Below, piece after piece: positions 1 to 5,967 of a DNA stretch of 12,958 bases (the stretch's first letter is position 1; each line of letters begins with the position of its first letter). The notes below the pieces were generated by a model. The model was not told the origin of the DNA and did not search any database. It worked only from the letters and a program-made list of their open reading frames with translations. Position numbers and translations under genes: made by a program. Source of the stretch: Clostridiales bacterium. GTDB lineage: Bacteria; Bacillota; Clostridia; Oscillospirales; CAG-382. The stretch is from NCBI GenBank assembly GCA_003452915.1, contig DMMZ01000003.1, positions 1-12,958 of the forward strand. The letters run 5' to 3'.

Positions 1-96
1 AACTGCAGTCTGGCACTTATGCTCCGGGCATCCTCGTACCAGACAATATGCTCGACACCGTTTTCGAAATACCTGAAAAACGGAGCCTGTGCCTGC
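1..96. repeat. Direct repeat, copy A (96 bp, identical to 6080-6175)
   Basis: Compared base by base, this stretch is identical to 6080-6175 over all 96 positions, and identity stops sharply at 97. It starts at the window edge, so it may continue to the left. Copy B lies inside an intact LysM/GH18 gene and encodes residues 360-390 of it. The offset is exactly 6079 bp. Identity at synonymous sites means a recent duplication, gene conversion or an assembly artefact. Confidence 0.97.
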
Positions 97-113
97 AATA
101 TAGATGCATTTAG
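1..113 (-). pseudogene. 5'-truncated fragment of the GH18 spore hydrolase gene
   Basis: Read on the minus strand, bases 95 down to 3 encode the same residues as codons 360-390 of the hydrolase at 5965-7251 (from QAQAPFF to ARLQ). Upstream of the junction the frame holds only six unrelated codons before an in-frame TAG at 116-114, and there is no ATG or credible ribosome binding site. The LysM domains and the GH18 active-site region are therefore missing from this copy. The 3' end runs out of the window, so whether it keeps the stop codon is unknown. It is a broken duplicate, not a functional gene, unless the sequence is a misassembly. Confidence 0.8.
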
Positions 114-183
114 CTACCTCTTCCCTGTATAAACCATTCAAATAAACATATCGATGAGATTCATATAAAATAGAAAAAACATT

Positions 184-205
184 ATTTAAAAGAGTCCTTT
201 TAAAT
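184..205. promoter_or_regulatory. Perfect 9-bp inverted repeat upstream of the response-regulator gene (candidate operator)
   Basis: The arms atttaaaag (184-192) and cttttaaat (197-205) are exact reverse complements around a 4-base centre. The repeat covers the position where the -35 element of the promoter at 218-226 would lie. No T-run follows on +, so it is a poor terminator in that direction. A dimeric-repressor or autoregulatory site is the likeliest reading, which is an inference. Confidence 0.5.
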
Positions 206-217
206 CATTAAAAAAAG

Positions 218-226
218 TGATATAAT
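218..226 (+). promoter_or_regulatory. Extended -10 promoter of the response regulator/kinase operon
   Basis: TGATATAAT is a perfect TATAAT (221-226) with the TGn extension, 33 bases before the regulator ATG. The -35 position is weak, which suits an extended -10 promoter. The core aaaaagtgatataat recurs at 5530-5544. Confidence 0.65.
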
Positions 227-258
227 GACTGTAAAATATATTAAAGGAGTAAATTGGT

Positions 259-933
259 ATGTCAAAATACGACTGCTTAATTGTAGATGACGAAGAAGCA
301 TTATCCCAAAGTACATGCGAATACTTTAATATGTTTGGAATAAAAACATTCTGGGCAGCAGATGAAAAATCCTGTTATGAATTTTTTATTCAGAATAAAG
401 CTGATTTAATCCTTTTAGATATTAATTTAGGTAAAGCATCGGGATTTGAAATATGTAAAAAGTTAAGAAACACAACCGATATTCCGATATTGTTTATAAG
501 TGCCAGAACAAGTGATGACGATGTTTTGCTTGCTTTAAATATTGGCGGTGATGATTATATTCAAAAACCATATTCACTTAGTGTACTACTTGCTAAGGCA
601 AAAACTGTTCTTAAAAGATACAGAAGAAATACCGACAGTAATATAAGTTTTGGCAAATATACACTTGACTTAAATATGGAGAAGCTTTTAGACGGTGGTA
701 AAGAAATCAAATTAAAGGCTATGGAGTACAAGCTGTTAGTTTATATTGCTCAAAACAAAAACCGCACTATATCAAAAGAAGAATTGTTCCGCAAGGTATG
801 GGGGGATTTGATTACGGGCGACGGTACATTGAATGTCCATATCAGAAGATTGCGTGAAAAGATTGAAGACGACCCTAATGACCCTTGTTATATTAAAACA
901 GTATGGGGAACGGGCTATGTATTTGAGATTTAG
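259..933 (+). CDS. OmpR/PhoB-family response regulator
   Basis: This is a 224-residue cytoplasmic transcription factor. Residues 5-118 form a receiver domain with the acidic pocket D10/D11, phospho-acceptor D54 (LLDINL), S81, Y100 and the KP pair K103-P104. All conserved catalytic residues are present. Residues about 130-224 are a winged-helix DNA-binding domain ending in the typical HIRRLREKIE and GTGYVF segments. The ATG follows AAGGAG (244-249) by 9 bases, so the start is well supported. The gene is followed after 9 bases by its partner histidine kinase, whose Shine-Dalgarno overlaps this gene's stop. Its probable target is the 11-bp repeat array at 2214-2252 before the ABC transporter genes. 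It resembles regulators paired with peptide or antibiotic-resistance ABC transporters, but the subfamily cannot be fixed from sequence alone. Confidence 0.95.
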   Translation: MSKYDCLIVDDEEALSQSTCEYFNMFGIKTFWAADEKSCYEFFIQNKADLILLDINLGKASGFEICKKLRNTTDIPILFISARTSDDDVLLALNIGGDDYIQKPYSLSVLLAKAKTVLKRYRRNTDSNISFGKYTLDLNMEKLLDGGKEIKLKAMEYKLLVYIAQNKNRTISKEELFRKVWGDLITGDGTLNVHIRRLREKIEDDPNDPCYIKTVWGTGYVFEI

Positions 934-942
934 GAGTAATAA

Positions 943-2208
943 ATGAATATTAAAAAGATAATTATTTATATTATAATTTTTCTATTTATATTTAACGGGG
1001 TTATTATATATTCATTGCAGGATAGAAATCAATTAAAGCTTAATGTTGTTGAAATAAACGATATTACCCAGACACTCGTCAATCAATGGGAAGAATTAGA
1101 CAATAACAACCTACCCAAGTTTCAATATGGCTCGGATTATGTTGTTGTAGATAATAATGGTAAATTAATAAAAGCGACAAGGCGAGGATTAAATGAAGAT
1201 ATAAATTCTGCAATAAGCAATAAAGACACCATAGTTGACATTAAATCAGATAATAAAGTGTTGGGCAAATTAATTATTTATAACAATACCAGTGAATTAT
1301 GGCAGTCGTACAGAAACTCCTTGATTATTTTTACAATATCGATAATAACACTAACTGCAATACTTAGCATTTCATATGTAATATATATTGACAAATTTAT
1401 TTTCCGGCCTTTTCGAATGCTACAGAACTTTGCACGTCATGTTGCTGAAGGTAATCTTGATATTCCGCTCGAAATGGATAAAGGTAATTTATTCGGTGCA
1501 TTTACCGAAAGTTTTGACTTGATGAGAGTTGAATTAGGCAAGGCAAGAGAATATGAAAGAATCGCCAACCAAAGCAAAAAAGAACTTGTTGCTTCACTGA
1601 GCCATGACATTAAAACACCGGTTTCGTCAATAAAGGCTGTTTCTGAAGTATTGTATACTAAGTCAAATAATGAAAACGAAAAAAATCAGCTTGAGATTAT
1701 TAATGCAAAAGCCGATCAGATAAACAATTTGATAACCAATATGTTTAACGCTACCTTGGAAGAAATGCATGAGCTTAACGTAAATGCAACAGAATGCTCA
1801 AGCGAAATATTACTTGGCTTGATTAAAAATGCAGACTATAATAACCAAATAACAATGACGAAAATCCCGGAATGTATTATTTTAGCCGATGTTTTACGGC
1901 TTTCACAAGTTATTGACAATGTAGTTAATAATTCTTATAAGTACGCCGGAACTTCTATTGATGTTGTAATGCAAATAAAAGAGGATTATCTTGAAGTAAC
2001 CTTCAAGGATTTTGGGTTGGGAGTGTCCGATGACGAATTACCATTATTATTTAATAAATATTACCGTGCAAAAAATTCATCGGGTAAAAGTGGTGCGGGT
2101 CTTGGCTTGTATATTTCTAAATACCTGATGAATAAAATGTCCGGAGATATTAATTGCCAGAAGAGCGATAACGGTTTTATAGTTATTTTAAAAATTTTCA
2201 TTCCTTAA
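943..2208 (+). CDS. Membrane sensor histidine kinase
   Basis: This is a 421-residue kinase. A membrane segment at residues 5-25, an extracytoplasmic sensor of about 95 residues (28-122) and a second membrane segment at about 125-149 are followed by a HAMP linker (about 150-203). The dimerisation domain carries the phospho-accepting H221 in SHDIKTP. The ATPase domain has the N box (NVVNN, 326-330), G1 (DFGLG, 356-360), F box (LFNKYYR) and G2 (GAGLGLY, 384-390), so it looks fully active. Its Shine-Dalgarno AGGAG (932-936) overlaps the regulator stop codon, 6 bases before the ATG. The sizeable external domain, with a strand-like VVVDNNGKLI stretch, sets it apart from the short BceS-type kinases that sense through their transporter; it more likely sees its own ligand. 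It should phosphorylate D54 of the upstream regulator. Confidence 0.95.
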   Translation: MNIKKIIIYIIIFLFIFNGVIIYSLQDRNQLKLNVVEINDITQTLVNQWEELDNNNLPKFQYGSDYVVVDNNGKLIKATRRGLNEDINSAISNKDTIVDIKSDNKVLGKLIIYNNTSELWQSYRNSLIIFTISIITLTAILSISYVIYIDKFIFRPFRMLQNFARHVAEGNLDIPLEMDKGNLFGAFTESFDLMRVELGKAREYERIANQSKKELVASLSHDIKTPVSSIKAVSEVLYTKSNNENEKNQLEIINAKADQINNLITNMFNATLEEMHELNVNATECSSEILLGLIKNADYNNQITMTKIPECIILADVLRLSQVIDNVVNNSYKYAGTSIDVVMQIKEDYLEVTFKDFGLGVSDDELPLLFNKYYRAKNSSGKSGAGLGLYISKYLMNKMSGDINCQKSDNGFIVILKIFIP

Positions 2209-2213
2209 AAGAT

Positions 2214-2252
2214 TTAAGGATTAGTTAAGGACTAAGTAAAGACCTGTTAAGG
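2214..2252 (+). promoter_or_regulatory. Four tandem 11-bp repeats: predicted response-regulator binding site
   Basis: Half-sites ttaagg (2214), ttaagg (2225), gtaaag (2236) and ttaagg (2247) begin exactly 11 bp apart, so they lie on the same helix face. OmpR/PhoB-family regulators bind head-to-tail at 11-bp steps (PhoB boxes; Bacillus PhoP boxes of six-base half-sites about 5 bp apart). The array lies just after the kinase stop codon, ends 9 bp before a TATAAT, and replaces a normal -35. It probably activates the ABC operon. Confidence 0.75.
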
Positions 2253-2261
2253 GTTAATAGT

Positions 2262-2267
2262 TATAAT
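2262..2267 (+). promoter_or_regulatory. -10 element of the ABC transporter operon
   Basis: TATAAT is perfect, but the base block 17 bp upstream (aagacc) is not a usable -35. This is the usual shape of a promoter that depends on an activator bound at -35. Transcription would start near 2273, giving a leader of about 85 bases before the ATPase ATG. Confidence 0.6.
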
Positions 2268-2282
2268 GAGATTGTAAACAAG

Positions 2283-2320
2283 AACTTCGCCCGCTAAAAG
2301 CAAGTTATTTTTGCGAAGTT
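2283..2320 (+). promoter_or_regulatory. Leader stem-loop in the ABC operon mRNA
   Basis: Arms aacttcgc (2283-2290) and gcgaagtt (2313-2320) pair perfectly around a 22-base loop. A T-rich run lies further on (2334-2343) but not directly after the stem, so this is not a standard terminator. It could stabilise the mRNA or control translation. I recognise no known riboswitch class. Confidence 0.45.
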
Positions 2321-2358
2321 AAGTTAAACAGTCTTATTTTTTTGAAGGAGTTATTAAT

Positions 2359-3117
2359 ATGAGTAACGTAGTCTTATCAACAAACAAATTATGCAAAACA
2401 TTTTCGAGTGGTGGTATGCAGCAACATGTCCTTAAAAATCTTGACATTGAGATATATGAAGGTGACTTTACTGTAATAATGGGTTCGTCAGGTGCAGGAA
2501 AGTCGACATTGCTTTATGCTTTATCAGGTATGGATAAGCCGACTCTGGGTTCCATTTTGTTTTTCGGCAATGAAATTACAAAATTGTCAAATGATAAATT
2601 AGCAGTTTTTCGCAGATTAAATTGCGGTTTTGTATTTCAACAAATGTTCCTGCTGGACAACATGAGCATTCTTGATAATATTCTTATCAACGGATTACTT
2701 ATCAACAGCGACAGAAAAGCAATTACTGCAAAAGCAAAGGAACTACTTACACAGGTTGGCTTGACCGAAACAATATGGAATAAATTCCCCACACAATTAT
2801 CGGGCGGTGAAGCACAGCGTGCTGCTATTGTACGGGCATTAATAAATAACCCAAAGGTTGTCTTTGCAGACGAACCTACAGGTTCGCTTAATTCAGCAGC
2901 TGGAAAAGCAGCGCTCGATGTTCTGACCGAGGTTAATAATAAGGGTCAAAGTGTTATCATGGTTACCCATGATCTGAATTCTGCAAGACGCGGAAATCGT
3001 ATTTTATTTATTCGTGACGGTGTTATTCATGGAACTTGTGAACTGGGCAATTATGTAAGCGGAGATAGAAAACGACACGAAAAGCTTCAGGCGTTCTTGG
3101 ACGATATGGGTTGGTAA
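2359..3117 (+). CDS. ABC transporter ATPase (LolD/MacB-type)
   Basis: This is a 252-residue nucleotide-binding subunit of the type that partners FtsX/MacB-like permeases. It has Walker A GSSGAGKS (42-49), Q-loop glutamine at 94-95, signature LSGGE (147-151), Walker B with D171-E172 (VVFADEP) and switch histidine H204 (MVTHD). All ATP-binding and hydrolysis residues are present and the length is normal. The ATG follows AAGGAG (2345-2350) with 8 bases between. The permease follows after 43 bases, so the two subunits are made from one transcript. Upstream lie the predicted regulator array and a leader stem-loop, which suggests induction by the kinase/regulator pair. The substrate cannot be read from this subunit. 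Confidence 0.95.
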   Translation: MSNVVLSTNKLCKTFSSGGMQQHVLKNLDIEIYEGDFTVIMGSSGAGKSTLLYALSGMDKPTLGSILFFGNEITKLSNDKLAVFRRLNCGFVFQQMFLLDNMSILDNILINGLLINSDRKAITAKAKELLTQVGLTETIWNKFPTQLSGGEAQRAAIVRALINNPKVVFADEPTGSLNSAAGKAALDVLTEVNNKGQSVIMVTHDLNSARRGNRILFIRDGVIHGTCELGNYVSGDRKRHEKLQAFLDDMGW

Positions 3118-3119
3118 CT

Positions 3120-3137
3120 CTGAAAGAATACTTTCAG
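3120..3137 (+). other. Intercistronic stem-loop between ATPase and permease genes
   Basis: CTGAAAG (3120-3126) and CTTTCAG (3131-3137) pair perfectly around a four-base loop, two bases after the ATPase stop codon. No T-run follows, so it should not terminate. It could protect the upstream mRNA or tune the ATPase-to-permease ratio. The permease Shine-Dalgarno (agagagg, 3145-3151) lies downstream and stays free. Confidence 0.5.
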
Positions 3138-3160
3138 AACGGCGAGAGAGGAAAAATTAT

Positions 3161-5512
3161 ATGAAAAAATTATTTATGCTAAGCTTAGCAAATATAAGCA
3201 AAACCAAAGGGCATACGGTCTCGATTCTGATTATGTTTATAATAACCGCGTTGCTCTTAAATGCAGGATTATTGGTATTTTTAAATTTCGGGAGTTATTT
3301 TGAAAAATTAACCGAGGAGCTGAACACCTCTGATGTTTATTATTCTGTTTCAAGTAATGTATACACCGAAGAAATAGACAGTTATATCAAAAATCACGAT
3401 AACACTTTAAAAATGCAAAAAGAAGAAAATCTATCTGTCAATGTGACTATTCCATATAATGGAGGTACACGCGAATGTAGTTTCCTTTTTAAGGACGCAG
3501 AAAAAGAGCGAGAAATTTCAAAATGGAAATTAGTCAGTGAACACCTGGAGATTGAAGATATGTCAATTTATGTGCCTTACGTAATGAGTATTGACGGCAG
3601 CTATAAATTGAATGATAAAATGGAAATGACTATTAATGAAAAGGTATATACTTTTACTGTAAAGGGATTTATTGATGATGCATTTTTCAGCTCATTAGAT
3701 ACAGGAATCCTCGGCGTTTATATGCTTAATGAAACATATGAATACATTGCAAAAGAACTGGGTGACAAATATAAATATACTGTCGTATTTTCAAATTTAA
3801 AAGAAAGCAACAAGGATGTTGAAACAGGTATCAGAGAAATATTAAAAAATGACAGCAAGGATACCGTATCTGCAGCAGACAATGATCTTCGCGTTTTGGA
3901 TTTACCGTTAGTTAGGTTATCTCGCGTATTCATGTCAAGTATCATGTCTGTAATGATGGTTGCATTTTCAATCATTATTGCAATAGTATGCCTTATTGTT
4001 GTCCGGTTCAGAATCGGTAATAGCATTGAAGAGGATATGACAAAAATAGGTTCCTTAAAAGCAATAGGCTATACCAGCAAGCAAATAATGCTTTCGATTG
4101 TTATACAATTTTGCATGATTGCTATAGCTGGAGCAATAATAGGAATTGCTGCATCGAACCTTGCAACACCGGTATTATCTGATGTTTTTGCACATCAATC
4201 GGGGCTTAAGTGGGTACAAGGTTTTGATGGTGTTATCAGCAGTATTTCTTTGAGCTTTGTTTTGTTAGTTGTAATAATTGTTTCTTACATTGCTGCTGGT
4301 CGTATTCGCAAACTTAATCCAATAGTAGCGTTAAGAGGCGGTCTGATTACACACAGCTTCCGCAAAAATCATATTCCGCTTCATAAGTCAATTGGCAGTA
4401 TTCCGGTTGTGCTTGCTTTTAAATCAATATTTCAAAATATGAAACATAGTATAATGATAGGAATTATTTTTATAGCGGTATCCTTTGCCGGTGCTTTTGC
4501 AGTTGCTATGTATTATAATACATCCATTGACACAAAAGCTTTTGCTGAGACACCGGGAATTGAATTGTCTAATGCAATGATTTTACTGGATATTAATGAA
4601 AATACTAACAACATCGTAGAAAACATCAGAAATATGGACAATGTAAGAAAAGCTGAGTTTTTAGATGAAACAATGATTAAAATTGATAACATCGAGACCA
4701 TTTTCTATGTTATGGATGATTATTCAAAAAAGGAGACCAACACAATCTACGAGGGTAGGTATCCGCTTCATAGCAACGAGGTTGTACTTTCGGGTCATTT
4801 ATCTAAAATGTTGAATAAAAATATCGGTGAGAGTGTAACGTTGAACTTCGGAGATAAACAAGAGGAATATATTGTTACAGGTTTATCTCAAGGCGCAAAC
4901 AGGGGCGGATATAATGCTTCTGTCAGACTTGATGGAATTATTAAGATATATCTGGATTATAAACAACAGAATCTGCAGGTTTATTTAAACGATGATGTGA
5001 AATCCGATGAATTTATAAAAGAAGTAGAGAATATTTACGGAGAAGAAATCTTAAATACTGTTGACGTGGACAAAGAAATGGAACAAGGAATGGGTGTTTA
5101 CGTTTCCATCGTTTCAAAGGTTGGTATTGCAATGTTGGTTATAACCATAGTTGTAGCGATGCTTGTGCTGTATTTTGTAATTAATTCGTCGGTTGTCCGT
5201 AAAAAACGCGAATTAGGCATACAAAAAGCTATCGGTTTCACAACTCTTCAGCTAATGAACCAGCTTTCAATCGGATTATTACCGCCTATAACAATAGGGG
5301 TATCCTTAGGATGTATCTTAGGAATAACGGAGACTAATGTGATCATGACTATGGCTCAGCGTACAATGGGTATTATGAAAGCGAATTTCTTAATAACACC
5401 AGTTTGGGTAGCCTTATTTGGAATATTAATTATAACTGTGTCTTACATTACCTCCATGCTTATAACCTATCGTATAAGAAAAATATCTGCATATGCACTC
5501 GTAAGCGAATAA
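3161..5512 (+). CDS. ABC transporter permease, duplicated FtsX/MacB-like fold
   Basis: This 783-residue integral membrane protein is built as two similar halves. Half one has a membrane helix at about 18-43, an extracytoplasmic domain at about 45-250, then helices near 255-283, 308-332 and 357-380. Half two has a helix near 430-452, a second external domain at about 455-650, then three helices in the last 130 residues. Each half carries the FtsX-type coupling sequence after its second helix: KIGSLKAIG (295-303) and ELGIQKAIG (684-692). Four plus four helices with two large external domains differ from the ten-helix BceB layout. The start follows agagagg by 9 bases. With the upstream ATPase it should form a mechanotransmission or export complex acting on a peptide, lipid or antibiotic at the outer face; the substrate is unknown. 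Confidence 0.93.
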   Translation: MKKLFMLSLANISKTKGHTVSILIMFIITALLLNAGLLVFLNFGSYFEKLTEELNTSDVYYSVSSNVYTEEIDSYIKNHDNTLKMQKEENLSVNVTIPYNGGTRECSFLFKDAEKEREISKWKLVSEHLEIEDMSIYVPYVMSIDGSYKLNDKMEMTINEKVYTFTVKGFIDDAFFSSLDTGILGVYMLNETYEYIAKELGDKYKYTVVFSNLKESNKDVETGIREILKNDSKDTVSAADNDLRVLDLPLVRLSRVFMSSIMSVMMVAFSIIIAIVCLIVVRFRIGNSIEEDMTKIGSLKAIGYTSKQIMLSIVIQFCMIAIAGAIIGIAASNLATPVLSDVFAHQSGLKWVQGFDGVISSISLSFVLLVVIIVSYIAAGRIRKLNPIVALRGGLITHSFRKNHIPLHKSIGSIPVVLAFKSIFQNMKHSIMIGIIFIAVSFAGAFAVAMYYNTSIDTKAFAETPGIELSNAMILLDINENTNNIVENIRNMDNVRKAEFLDETMIKIDNIETIFYVMDDYSKKETNTIYEGRYPLHSNEVVLSGHLSKMLNKNIGESVTLNFGDKQEEYIVTGLSQGANRGGYNASVRLDGIIKIYLDYKQQNLQVYLNDDVKSDEFIKEVENIYGEEILNTVDVDKEMEQGMGVYVSIVSKVGIAMLVITIVVAMLVLYFVINSSVVRKKRELGIQKAIGFTTLQLMNQLSIGLLPPITIGVSLGCILGITETNVIMTMAQRTMGIMKANFLITPVWVALFGILIITVSYITSMLITYRIRKISAYALVSE

Positions 5513-5535
5513 TTTTCTAACTGTCCGTCAAAAAG

Positions 5536-5544
5536 TGATATAAT
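5536..5544 (+). promoter_or_regulatory. Orphan extended -10 promoter, copy of the regulator-promoter core
   Basis: TGATATAAT lies 24 bases after the permease stop, inside the 15-base core aaaaagtgatataat (5530-5544) that is also found at 212-226. The flanks on either side of the core differ between the two places. No coding frame with a ribosome binding site follows, so its transcript would be non-coding or serve a lost gene. Confidence 0.45.
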
Positions 5545-5603
5545 TTCCATAGAGTAAACACTTGAAATAATAAAAAGTTTCAAGACTAAATTAAGGGATT
5601 GTA

Positions 5604-5810
5604 TCAGTTATGTAAACCGTGAGAGCTGTATATTAACTCTATAAATTCAAAACCCGAATAAATATATTTATGAAAAAAAGATTGGTAATTATCAGGAAAA
5701 TACGTTTCGTTTTCTTGAATATAAACGCATTTATCATTTAAATCAATCTCTTCAAAGATAACATATAAAATATTTTTAAAGAAACTTTTGTTTCCAAAAA
5801 TATACCTCTG
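5604..5810 (-). pseudogene. Startless open frame, possible gene remnant
   Basis: On the minus strand 68 codons run without a stop from just after TAA (5813-5811) to TGA (5606-5604). The translation has a protein-like mix (for example NILYVIFEEIDLNDK and YFPDNYQSFFHKYIYS) but no ATG, GTG or TTG start in frame. At this base composition a chance open run of this length in any frame of the gap is uncommon but not excluded. I do not recognise a family. It may be the C-terminal part of a decayed gene. Confidence 0.3.
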
Positions 5811-5886
5811 TTAATATAACAACAACCTTTCAAATTTTAATAAATATTTTATTTAACAATATATTATTTAAAATAAAATGTCAATA

Positions 5887-5967
5887 TAGTACAACTAACA
5901 GAACACCTCCGTTATCATCTAAACGGAGGATGTTTTGTATTAAAAAGGAGTGTTGTGCAATGTACTA
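5887..5967. repeat. 81-bp nested palindromic element overlapping the GH18 stop codon
   Basis: The outer arms tagtaca (5887-5893) and tgtacta (5961-5967) are perfect reverse complements, and further pairing toward the centre is partial. The strong hairpin at 5902-5934 lies inside. The right arm contains the TAG stop of the hydrolase gene. It could be a small MITE-like element or a double terminator structure; no target duplication is evident. Confidence 0.35.
5902..5940 (+). terminator. Hairpin terminator, probably bidirectional
   Basis: The stem cctccgtt (5906-5913) / aacggagg (5922-5929) is GC-rich, with an 8-base loop. It extends by aaca (5902-5905) pairing with tgtt (5931-5934) across one bulged A. 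A T-rich tail (tgttttgtatt) follows on +. On the minus strand it lies about 30 bases past the hydrolase stop with a weaker T-tail. It separates the + module from the convergent hydrolase gene. Confidence 0.75.

Larger units (their letters stand above)
5513..5964. other. About 450-bp stretch without an intact gene
   Basis: This very AT-rich stretch holds a duplicate of the regulator-promoter core (5530-5544), a small hairpin (cttgaaa 5561-5567 with tttcaag 5578-5584), a startless minus-strand open frame (5604-5810) and a strong hairpin at 5902-5934. The only short + frame of note is a 23-codon one at 5670 with no ribosome binding site. It may carry a small RNA running from the promoter to the hairpin, or the eroded remains of a gene. 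Confidence 0.6.

Noticed and set aside
2273..2358. Known riboswitch or T-box in the ABC operon leader
   Set aside because: The leader is too short and shows none of the conserved motifs of such classes that I can recognise.
3718..4701. Minus-strand open frames of 102 and 62 codons inside the permease gene
   Set aside because: They lie opposite a long, well-supported gene with clear domains, have no ribosome binding site and no family features.
259..5512. Naming the module bceRSAB
   Set aside because: The kinase has a sizeable external domain and the permease has a duplicated MacB/FtsX layout, so Bce symbols would overstate the evidence.
5670..5741. 23-codon + frame beginning MKKRLVII
   Set aside because: No Shine-Dalgarno and chance-level length in AT-rich DNA.
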